Positions 48,873 to 56,248 of a stretch of DNA of 64,000 nucleotides are shown piece after piece. Under the pieces are notes generated by a model. The model saw nothing but the letters and a program-made list of their open reading frames with translations, was not told the origin of the DNA and ran no database searches. Made by a program: the position numbers and the translations under genes. The stretch's first letter is position 1. Each line of letters begins with the position of its first letter. This stretch comes from Flavobacterium fontis (GTDB taxonomy: Bacteria; Bacteroidota; Bacteroidia; Flavobacteriales; Flavobacteriaceae): assembly GCF_900129405.1 (NCBI RefSeq), contig NZ_FQVQ01000002.1:62001-126000 (forward strand). Direction: 5' to 3'.

Positions 48873-50030
48873 ATGAATTACTTCTCTTCTGATTTCCGTT
48901 TGGGCATTTTAGGCGGAGGTCAATTGGGCAAAATGCTCCTTTCGGACACGCGAAAATTTGACATCCAAACCTTAGTTTTAGACCCCAGTGCGGAGGCTCC
49001 CTCCCGTTTTGGCTGTTCGGCTTTTTACCAAGGAAGTTTGTTGGAATACGATACGGTGTACAAATTTGGGAAAATGGTGCATGTGTTGACGATTGAAATT
49101 GAAAACGTCAATTTGGAAGCATTGGAACAATTGGAATCGGAAGGACTTCCCGTGTATCCCTCGCCAAAAACGCTTCGTCTTATTCAAAACAAGGGAAAAC
49201 AGAAAGATTTCTATGTCCAACATCACATTCCAACCTCGGCGCATCAGCGATTTGTGGGATTAAACGCTTTACGTCAAGCGCTAGCCAACGACACGCTCGA
49301 CTTCCCTTTTGTTTGGAAAGCAGCCACCGGCGGGTATGACGGCAACGGGGTTAAAATTTGCCGATCTGCTTTTGACTTGCGGGAACTTCCCGATGTAGAA
49401 TGTGTAGCCGAAGCTATGGTCGATTTTAAAAATGAATTGGCGGTCATTGTGGCCCGTTCGGTTTCGGGAGAAATACGCACCTACCCTGTGGTGGAAATGG
49501 AATTTCATCCAGAAGCCAATCAAGTAGAATATGTGATTTGTCCTGCGCGAATTGAGGCTGATATCGCACAAAAAGCGCAAGAAGTCGCTCTAAAAGTTTC
49601 GGAAGCGTTTCAACATGTAGGTTTGTTGGCGGTGGAAATGTTTCAAACCCAGGACGACCAAATTTTGGTCAACGAAGTCGCCCCTCGCCCGCACAACTCA
49701 GGACACTACAGCATTGAAGCGAGTTATACATCGCAATTTGAAAACCATTTGCGTGCGATTTTGAATTTACCTTTGGGAAATACTGAGAGTAAAGTCGCAG
49801 GCATCATGGTCAATTTAGTCGGCGAAGAAGGCCATTCGGGTCCAGTTGTCTATGAAAACATCGAAAAAATCATGGCCATAGATGGTGTCACGCCGCATAT
49901 TTATGGCAAACGCGAAACCCGTCCGTTCCGAAAAATGGGGCACGTGACGATTGTCAATGCAAATATGGCAGAAGCACGTCGAGTGGCAGAAGAAGTGAAG
50001 AATAGTATTCGGGTAATCAGTGGGCAGTGA
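48873..50030 (+). CDS. purK: N5-carboxyaminoimidazole ribonucleotide synthase
   Basis: ATP-grasp enzyme that carboxylates AIR in de novo purine synthesis. 385 residues from ATG 48873 (MNYFSSDFRLGILGGGQLGK); the open frame starts at a TTG inside the promoter box and is rejected. ATP-grasp features: FVWKAATGGYDGNGVKI, VEMFQTQDDQILVNEVAPRPHNSGHYSIEA. The stop codon overlaps a heptanucleotide repeat array. purE follows one gene later. Confidence 0.96.
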   Translation: MNYFSSDFRLGILGGGQLGKMLLSDTRKFDIQTLVLDPSAEAPSRFGCSAFYQGSLLEYDTVYKFGKMVHVLTIEIENVNLEALEQLESEGLPVYPSPKTLRLIQNKGKQKDFYVQHHIPTSAHQRFVGLNALRQALANDTLDFPFVWKAATGGYDGNGVKICRSAFDLRELPDVECVAEAMVDFKNELAVIVARSVSGEIRTYPVVEMEFHPEANQVEYVICPARIEADIAQKAQEVALKVSEAFQHVGLLAVEMFQTQDDQILVNEVAPRPHNSGHYSIEASYTSQFENHLRAILNLPLGNTESKVAGIMVNLVGEEGHSGPVVYENIEKIMAIDGVTPHIYGKRETRPFRKMGHVTIVNANMAEARRVAEEVKNSIRVISGQ

Positions 50031-50066
50031 GCAGTGTTCAGTGAGCAGTATTCAGTGGGCAGTGGG
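50018..50066. repeat. heptanucleotide tandem repeat overlapping the purK stop
   Basis: Seven units of consensus CAGTGNN (GG, AG, TT, AG, ATT variant, GG, GG). The first two overlap the last codons and stop of purK, so the C-terminal residues are partly repeat-encoded. Confidence 0.85.
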
Positions 50067-50116
50067 ACTTTCATCTAACCAGACAACAAATCCATCGCTT
50101 TTTCGTTTAAAAATCT

Positions 50117-50893
50117 ATGAAAAAAATTATTTGCCTATTTACTTTTCTGGTTGTTGAGATCATTTTTGCTCAAGAAAAAACCTTTATTCCTGAGGGACAA
50201 ATTGCGTTGGATCGAACTACATATTTTGAATTTGTTCAAAAAAAAAGACCCAAAACCCAACTCTTCTTACCTGATGGCAAAGAAATGCCGTTGAAAAAAT
50301 TGGATTCCCTGAATAAAACAATTCACGACCAACCGTTTACCACTCTTTTTTATGCCGATACTATTCAAAACAAAGCCTCTTTAGTGCTGAAATATCTTTC
50401 AAAAGAAGATGTAAAATTGCGCAATGAGCAATTTCGGAAACAGCAAAAAGACTTCGAAAAAAACCGTCGAAAGTTAATTGGCTCAACCCTTACCGAATTG
50501 TCTTTAACCGATATGGAAGGGAAAACCTATACGTTGGAGGATTTAAAAGGGAAAGCCATTTTTCTCAACTTTTGGTTCACCCAATGCAAACCCTGTATTG
50601 AAGAAATGCCCGATTTGAATAAACTGAAAGAAAAGTACAAAGACCAAAATATCGTTTTCTTTGCGGTAACGTATAATGAAAAGAAATTGATCACTGAATT
50701 TTTAAAACGAACAGAGCTGGAACTCACGATCATACCGAACGATCGCAAAACCATCGATCAATTTCACATCAACTTTTACCCCACCAACATTTTAATCGAC
50801 CCGAATGGCAAAATACTGTTCATCAACGAACTCCTGGGCGGTAACGGTTTGAAGGAAATCAAAAAGTTATTGCAAAAAATGTTCCCGGAATAG
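50117..50893 (+). CDS. TlpA-like thioredoxin-fold protein, exported
   Basis: 258 residues. Signal peptide MKKIICLFTFLVVEIIFAQ. An N-terminal charged region, then an AhpC/TSA-type thioredoxin domain from about 120 with the redox motif FWFTQCKPCIEEMPDL (CxxC) and the cis-proline region HINFYPTNILIDPNG. Probable periplasmic thiol oxidoreductase. It sits between purK and purE without obvious functional link. Confidence 0.88.
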   Translation: MKKIICLFTFLVVEIIFAQEKTFIPEGQIALDRTTYFEFVQKKRPKTQLFLPDGKEMPLKKLDSLNKTIHDQPFTTLFYADTIQNKASLVLKYLSKEDVKLRNEQFRKQQKDFEKNRRKLIGSTLTELSLTDMEGKTYTLEDLKGKAIFLNFWFTQCKPCIEEMPDLNKLKEKYKDQNIVFFAVTYNEKKLITEFLKRTELELTIIPNDRKTIDQFHINFYPTNILIDPNGKILFINELLGGNGLKEIKKLLQKMFPE

Positions 50894-50978
50894 ACTTCCC
50901 TTGTTTTCGCCATTTGGCTAATAAATTGTACCTTCGTATCCGATCATTCAACAAATACAATTTACAATTTACAACAAC

Positions 50979-51461
50979 ATGAAAGTAGCCATCGTCATGG
51001 GAAGTAAAAGCGACTTGCCCGTTATGCAAGAAGCCATTGATATACTACAATCCTTCGGAATTTCGACTGAAGTTGATATTGTTTCGGCACATCGCACACC
51101 TGAAAAATTAGTGGATTTTAGTTCGAATGCCCACCTCCGCGGCATAAATGTTATCATAGCAGGAGCCGGTGGCGCAGCCCACTTACCCGGAATGGTCGCG
51201 TCTATGAGTCCGCTGCCCGTTATTGGCGTTCCTGTTAAATCCAGTAACTCGATTGACGGGTGGGATTCGGTACTTTCTATTTTACAAATGCCCGGTGGCG
51301 TTCCTGTGGCAACGGTGGCTTTGAATGGTGCCAAAAATGCCGGGATTCTAGCCGCCCAAATCTTAGGCAGTCAACATCCGGAAATTCTGCAAAAAATTGT
51401 CGATTACAAAAACGAATTGAAGGACGTGGTGTTGAAAGCCGCTGAGACACTAAAAGGGTAA
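50979..51461 (+). CDS. purE: N5-carboxyaminoimidazole ribonucleotide mutase, class I
   Basis: Converts N5-CAIR to CAIR, the step after PurK. 160 residues. MGSKSDLPVMQEAIDILQSF, VSAHRTPEKL (catalytic histidine), IAGAGGAAHLPGMVAS and LQMPGGVPVATVALNGAKNA. Presence of purK confirms the two-step bacterial route. Confidence 0.97.
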   Translation: MKVAIVMGSKSDLPVMQEAIDILQSFGISTEVDIVSAHRTPEKLVDFSSNAHLRGINVIIAGAGGAAHLPGMVASMSPLPVIGVPVKSSNSIDGWDSVLSILQMPGGVPVATVALNGAKNAGILAAQILGSQHPEILQKIVDYKNELKDVVLKAAETLKG

Positions 51462-51551
51462 AGAACCTCATTTAATTTAAAATTTCATAAAAATCATAAC
51501 GTTATTGCTCCGTTACTGAATTCAGTTCGGACGCCTTAATTTTAGTAAAAA

Positions 51552-53570
51552 ATGTTTACCGAAAAATTCAACACACCCTATACCGCAGCTCCTTTTCGTC
51601 AAATACAACTCGACGATTATGTACCTGCTTTTGATCAAACGATTGCCCAAGCCCGCGCTGAAGTCGATGCCATTATCACTAATCCCGAAGCACCAACTTT
51701 TGAAAACACCATCGAAGCTTTGGAGTTTTCGGGACAAGCTTTGGACCGTCTATCGTCGATTTTCTTTAATTTGAATTCGGCCGAAACCAACGACACCATG
51801 CAGCAGATTGCACAGGAAGTCTCCCCGAAACTAACGGCTTTTGGCAATGACATTGCTTTAAACGAAACCTTATTCCAACGCGTAAAAGCGGTTTATAATC
51901 AACGTGAGACTTTATCCCTTTCCCCAGAACAATTGATGTTGTTGGAAAAGAAATACAAAGGATTCAGTCGGAACGGTGCTTTGTTAAATGAAGAGAAAAA
52001 GAACCGCTTGCGTGAAATCGACACGGATTTGGCCAAACTCAAATTAACTTTTGGCGAAAATGTTTTGGCCGAAACGAACAGCTATTTCAAGCACATTACC
52101 AATGCTGAAGATTTGGCAGGTATACCCGAAGGTGCCCAAGAAGCGGCTGCCGCTTTAGCACAATCCAAAGAACTCGAAGGTTGGGTCTTTACTTTGGACT
52201 TCCCGAGTTATATGCCATTGATCACCTATGCCGACAACCGTGAGTTGCGAAAAGAGTTGGCCCTTGCCTTTGGGAAAAAAGCTTTTCAAGACAATGCCCA
52301 TAACAATACCGAAATTTTGAAAAAAATTGTCGCACTGCGTCACGAACGCGCCCAATTGTTGGGGTATGAATCCCATGCGCATTTTGTTTTGGAAGAGCGT
52401 ATGGCACAACATCCGGAAACAGTAAAAACGTTTTTGAATGATTTATTAGCCAAAGCCAAACCGGCTGCCCAACGTGAATTTGCGCAGTTATCGGCATTCG
52501 CCAAAGAAAAAGACGGATTGGATCATTTGGAAAAATGGGATGGTGCTTATTATTCGGAAAAATTAAAACAAGAATTGTTTGATTTGGACGACGAACTCTT
52601 GAAACCGTACTTCCCATTGGAGAAGGTTTTGCAAGGTGCTTTTACAGTAGCGGAGAAGTTGTTCGGACTCACTTTTCATGAAATCGATACGGTTGACAAA
52701 TACCATCCCGACGTTCAAACCTATGAAGTACGGGGAGAGTCCAATGAATTTGTGGCCTTATTTTATGCCGATTTCTTTCCCCGTGCGGGCAAACGTCCCG
52801 GGGCGTGGATGACCTCGTTCAAACCGCAATACATTCAAAACGGTGTGAATGAACGTCCGCATGTATCGATTGTGTGCAATTTTACGCCGCCTACCCCCTC
52901 TAAACCGTCGTTGTTGACGTTTAACGAAGTAACCACGTTGTTCCATGAATTTGGACACGCGCTTCATGGCATGTTGGCGAATACCACTTACCCGAGTTTA
53001 TCGGGCACTTCTGTGTATTGGGATTTTGTTGAATTACCGAGTCAGGTGATGGAAAACTGGTGTTACGAACCCGAAGCGTTGGCGTTATTTGCTCATCATT
53101 ATGAAACGGGTGAAGTGATTCCGCAGTCCTATGTGGATAAAATCAAAGAAAGTGCGAGTTTCTTGGAAGGCATGGCTACAGTGCGCCAATTGAGTTTTGG
53201 ATTATTGGATATGGCGTATCATGCACAAGTTCCTACTATTGACGATGTAAAAGCTTTTGAAGTGGCGGCGACACGTGACACTGCTTTATACCCAGATGTT
53301 GCAGCCAATTGTGTGAGTCCGGCCTTTTCGCATATTTTCCAAGGCGGTTATTCGTCGGGGTATTACAGTTACAAATGGGCCGAAGTTTTGGATGCCGATG
53401 CGTTTGCTTATTTCCAAGAAAAAGGAATTTTCAATAAAGAAGTAGGAACCCAGTTTAAAGAAAACATACTCTCAAAAGGCGGAACAGCCTTACCGATGGA
53501 ATTGTATAAAAAGTTCCGCGGGCAAGAGCCTAAACCGGAAGCGTTATTGAAACGCGCTGGGCTATTGTAG
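51552..53570 (+). CDS. M3 family zinc oligopeptidase (peptidyl-dipeptidase Dcp-like)
   Basis: 672 residues, cytoplasmic (no signal peptide). Zinc motif TLFHEFGHALHGML (HExxH) near residue 463, with the downstream glutamate and the conserved substrate-binding tail GGYSSGYYSYKWAEVLDADA. Closest in layout to Dcp/oligopeptidase A; the exact specificity (dipeptidyl carboxypeptidase or endopeptidase) is inferred. Its stop codon is the first triplet of a 14-bp tandem repeat. Confidence 0.92.
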   Translation: MFTEKFNTPYTAAPFRQIQLDDYVPAFDQTIAQARAEVDAIITNPEAPTFENTIEALEFSGQALDRLSSIFFNLNSAETNDTMQQIAQEVSPKLTAFGNDIALNETLFQRVKAVYNQRETLSLSPEQLMLLEKKYKGFSRNGALLNEEKKNRLREIDTDLAKLKLTFGENVLAETNSYFKHITNAEDLAGIPEGAQEAAAALAQSKELEGWVFTLDFPSYMPLITYADNRELRKELALAFGKKAFQDNAHNNTEILKKIVALRHERAQLLGYESHAHFVLEERMAQHPETVKTFLNDLLAKAKPAAQREFAQLSAFAKEKDGLDHLEKWDGAYYSEKLKQELFDLDDELLKPYFPLEKVLQGAFTVAEKLFGLTFHEIDTVDKYHPDVQTYEVRGESNEFVALFYADFFPRAGKRPGAWMTSFKPQYIQNGVNERPHVSIVCNFTPPTPSKPSLLTFNEVTTLFHEFGHALHGMLANTTYPSLSGTSVYWDFVELPSQVMENWCYEPEALALFAHHYETGEVIPQSYVDKIKESASFLEGMATVRQLSFGLLDMAYHAQVPTIDDVKAFEVAATRDTALYPDVAANCVSPAFSHIFQGGYSSGYYSYKWAEVLDADAFAYFQEKGIFNKEVGTQFKENILSKGGTALPMELYKKFRGQEPKPEALLKRAGLL

Positions 53571-53623
53571 TTATGAATTATGAGTTATGAATTTAGAGTT
53601 ATGAATTTAGAGTTATGAATTTA
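53568..53623. repeat. 14-bp (2 x 7) tandem repeat after the M3 peptidase
   Basis: Four copies of a 14-base unit, consensus GAGTTATGAATTTA (first copy TAGTTATGAATTAT begins with the stop codon). Each unit is two related heptamers. Confidence 0.88.
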
Positions 53624-53649
53624 GAGTCGTGAAAGCGGCTCTTTTTTTT
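53624..53649 (+). terminator. terminator of the M3 peptidase gene
   Basis: GAGTCG TGAAAG CGGCTC followed by eight T. Same sequence, one base different, recurs at 55237-55259. Confidence 0.82.
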
Positions 53650-53702
53650 AAAAAGTATGACTGCTTTAACTTTTCTGTTTCATTTTCTGAGTAAACGCTT
53701 TG

Positions 53703-53710
53703 TATATTTG
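53703..53710 (+). promoter_or_regulatory. probable promoter of the LRR T9SS gene, TATATTTG
   Basis: Perfect TAnnTTTG match 22 bases before the chosen ATG (53733). It lies inside the longer open frame and argues against the TTG start at 53700. Confidence 0.55.
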
Positions 53711-53732
53711 TGGAAATCAAAATTTTACTTTT

Positions 53733-55205
53733 ATGCGCCTGAATTTCATTATAATGCAATGTTCCCTTCGTCAGCGGTTTTGGTTAGCGCTTTTACTCAT
53801 GACGGTGTGCACCTCAACTAAGGCTCAAAATAGGGAAGATAAGAGTCCTCAAGAAACAAGTGAAACGTTTTTCCTTGTTCCCGACGGCACCTCCACCAAC
53901 CCCATTACCTTCACAACCGCTGGGCAGCTTACTAGCCCTGCTGGAATAGTTTACAATGTACTCAACAACGACCGCCGTATCACCAACGGGCCGTTTTGTA
54001 ACAGCAATACGCCACCAACGGTGCCTTTAGCGATGAGCTCTATCACCCTTACCAGCACCTCCTCGAGCCCGTTTTTTAGTATTGATAGTAGTAATGGGAA
54101 TTTACTTCCTTCCGTAGGATTTAATGGAATACCCTTGGGCAATTACACCCTAACTTACACGGTATGTGACTTGACCTTTCCGAGTATTTGCCGCACCACC
54201 CAAGTCAATATTCGGGTGGTGGCGCCCAGCCCCCGCTTATCCCAACCCGAAGCGACCAAGACAGTGCCTCAAGTGGCCAGTACCGCTACCCCTAGCTGCG
54301 ATTGCTCCCCCATTATTTGCTTTAACGACCTCAACTTAAAAAATAGATTGCTTACCGACCCCTCAACTTGTGTTGACCAAGGTTTAATTAACTCTTTTCC
54401 CGTTGATGCCAATGGCGATGGTGAGATTTCGATGGCAGAAGCAGCCTTAGTGGGTGGAATAAATATAGGTCACCTTTCAGGGCCTAAATTTACCGACCTG
54501 ACAGGGTTAAATTGCTTTCAAAACTTAAAGCTTCTTGTTGCCACTGATCATTTGATAACAACTTTTAATTTACCGCAATCCCTTGAAGTTATCTTATTAT
54601 TTGGCAATCCATTAAATAGTTTTAATACGCAAAACTATACTCAGTTAAGAAGATTGGCTTTATCAAATACACCTGTCAGTTCGTTAAATCTAGAAAACTG
54701 TCCCTTGCTTGAAGCCCTTTTTCTCGGAAACAATCCCAACTTAACCTATTTGAACCTTAAAAATGGGTCTTCCTTACTCTATTCCGATATTGGAATGACG
54801 TCCTTCTGTTGGAATAACTTCCCGAATCTCAATACGATTTGTGTCGATGATTTTGAATTACCCGCTTTGCAGAATTATCTATTTGGGTGTAACGTCCCTA
54901 CCTCAGCCATAGCGTTTCCTGCCAATTGTGGTTTAGATACAAGCGCATTTGAATCCTCGAGTCTGCTTCGCGTGAGTCCCAACCCCAGCTCGGGTATTTT
55001 TTACCTGCACACAAGTCTTGCGTTGAATACGCGCATGATTCACGTTTACAACAGTCTCGGGCAAAAAGTATATCAAACTTCGCTTCCTCCTCTAGCCGTT
55101 GGCGAGTCTATACCCATCGATTTATCGGCGCAACCCACAGGAATATTCTATATTACACTCGATACTGAAACAGCCTCCTATGCGTTGAAAGTTAGCAAAC
55201 AATAA
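53733..55205 (+). CDS. secreted protein with short LRR region and T9SS sorting domain
   Basis: 490 residues from ATG 53733; another ATG lies at residue 8. Hydrophobic signal segment FWLALLLMTVCTSTKAQ. Residues about 50-165 resemble a cadherin-like domain (NVLNNDRRITNGPFC, YTLTYTVCDLTFPSICRTT). An EF-hand-like loop DANGDGEISMAEAA and about six LRRs follow at about 215-385. The C-terminal sorting domain is LRVSPNPSSGIFYLH to ALKVSKQ. Third LRR T9SS protein of the window, but without the long beta-rich block shared by the other two. Function unknown, likely surface-exposed. Confidence 0.83.
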   Translation: MRLNFIIMQCSLRQRFWLALLLMTVCTSTKAQNREDKSPQETSETFFLVPDGTSTNPITFTTAGQLTSPAGIVYNVLNNDRRITNGPFCNSNTPPTVPLAMSSITLTSTSSSPFFSIDSSNGNLLPSVGFNGIPLGNYTLTYTVCDLTFPSICRTTQVNIRVVAPSPRLSQPEATKTVPQVASTATPSCDCSPIICFNDLNLKNRLLTDPSTCVDQGLINSFPVDANGDGEISMAEAALVGGINIGHLSGPKFTDLTGLNCFQNLKLLVATDHLITTFNLPQSLEVILLFGNPLNSFNTQNYTQLRRLALSNTPVSSLNLENCPLLEALFLGNNPNLTYLNLKNGSSLLYSDIGMTSFCWNNFPNLNTICVDDFELPALQNYLFGCNVPTSAIAFPANCGLDTSAFESSSLLRVSPNPSSGIFYLHTSLALNTRMIHVYNSLGQKVYQTSLPPLAVGESIPIDLSAQPTGIFYITLDTETASYALKVSKQ

Positions 55206-55236
55206 AGCAAGAACCTGTGTGTTACTTGAAAGAAAA

Positions 55237-55259
55237 GAGTCATGAAAGCGGCTCTTTTT
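55237..55259 (+). terminator. terminator of the LRR T9SS gene
   Basis: GAGTC ATGAAAGC GGCTC then five T. It is a 23-base near-copy (one mismatch) of the terminator at 53624. Confidence 0.78.
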
Positions 55260-55290
55260 GTATAGTATACACCATTGACAACAAGGATTG

Positions 55291-56073
55291 TCAACCTCCA
55301 AACCCATACACCAATCCCGCCCATACCATCGGAAGCGCTTCTACCCAAAAGGCTGTAAACGTTTTTGATTGGTGGGGTTGGGTTTTGTAAATGGCCCCTA
55401 CGGTAAGCACCGCTATACTGATGGCCGCCCATAACTTGTGAAGGTCTTGATTTAGAAAAACGAGTACCACAAATACTACCCCCAAAAAATACCCAAATCG
55501 CTTGGTCCAAGGTATTCCAATACGTTGCGGTAACGTACGCAATTCGGCTGGATCATGAGCGCTATCGTAAATTTCAAACGGCAGCATCAGGGCGCTTACA
55601 ATCACAAAGCGAGAAATGCTCTCCAAAACCAAGAGATTCATAGGTTGCTTGCCATATAAAAAAGGAACCAAAACGGTAAAATACGTTACAGTTCCACTCA
55701 CCCAAAATAGTTTAAGCCATCCCCATTTTCGGAGCCATGGGTAAAGTACTACAAAACCAAAACCAACGACTAGGCTTTCTTGAATCTCGGTTGGTAACAT
55801 AAAAAAAAACAAGAGAAAAAAGAGGCTCGCCATTAGAGTTATGGCAAAAATAAACCGATGCAAGAAGAGCCTTGGAATTTGAAAATACCAAATTTTTATA
55901 TACTTCAATCCATTATAAACTACAAGAGTCCCTAGAACCATTAATCCAATATACTTTTGATTCATGGGCAGATGCTGTTGCTTGTATGTTATTAGAGTTA
56001 AACAGCCCACGGCGAGCGCAACATGAAAAGAAGCGTTCAAGTATAAGGTGATAATTGTTCTCCATAAAACCAT
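55291..56073 (-). CDS. polytopic membrane protein, UbiA prenyltransferase-like
   Basis: 260 residues with seven to eight predicted membrane helices. The segment LPFEIYDSAHDPAELRTLPQRIG resembles the second Asp-rich motif of UbiA-type prenyltransferases (DxxxD). The first motif (NDxxDxxxD) is not evident; YNGLKYIKIW stands in its place. It may be a divergent UbiA member or a non-catalytic relative. No partner gene adjacent. Confidence 0.65.
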   Translation of the reverse strand: MVLWRTIITLYLNASFHVALAVGCLTLITYKQQHLPMNQKYIGLMVLGTLVVYNGLKYIKIWYFQIPRLFLHRFIFAITLMASLFFLLFFFMLPTEIQESLVVGFGFVVLYPWLRKWGWLKLFWVSGTVTYFTVLVPFLYGKQPMNLLVLESISRFVIVSALMLPFEIYDSAHDPAELRTLPQRIGIPWTKRFGYFLGVVFVVLVFLNQDLHKLWAAISIAVLTVGAIYKTQPHQSKTFTAFWVEALPMVWAGLVYGFGG

Positions 56074-56171
56074 ATTTCAAAAGTAAAGTATCTTGTTAAT
56101 AACCCCGCTTTTGGTTGAAAAATTCTAAAAATATTAGCAACTGTGCGCTATTAACATAAAAGGATAATAAG

Positions 56172-56179
56172 TACTTTTG
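56172..56179 (+). promoter_or_regulatory. probable gcvP promoter, TACTTTTG
   Basis: Matches TAnnTTTG, about 70 bases before the gcvP start. -33 element unclear. Confidence 0.45.
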
Positions 56180-56248
56180 TTAGCGATTTTAAAAATCGAA
56201 AAAACAACACACAACATACAACAAACTGACGCTTTATTCCACTACGCA

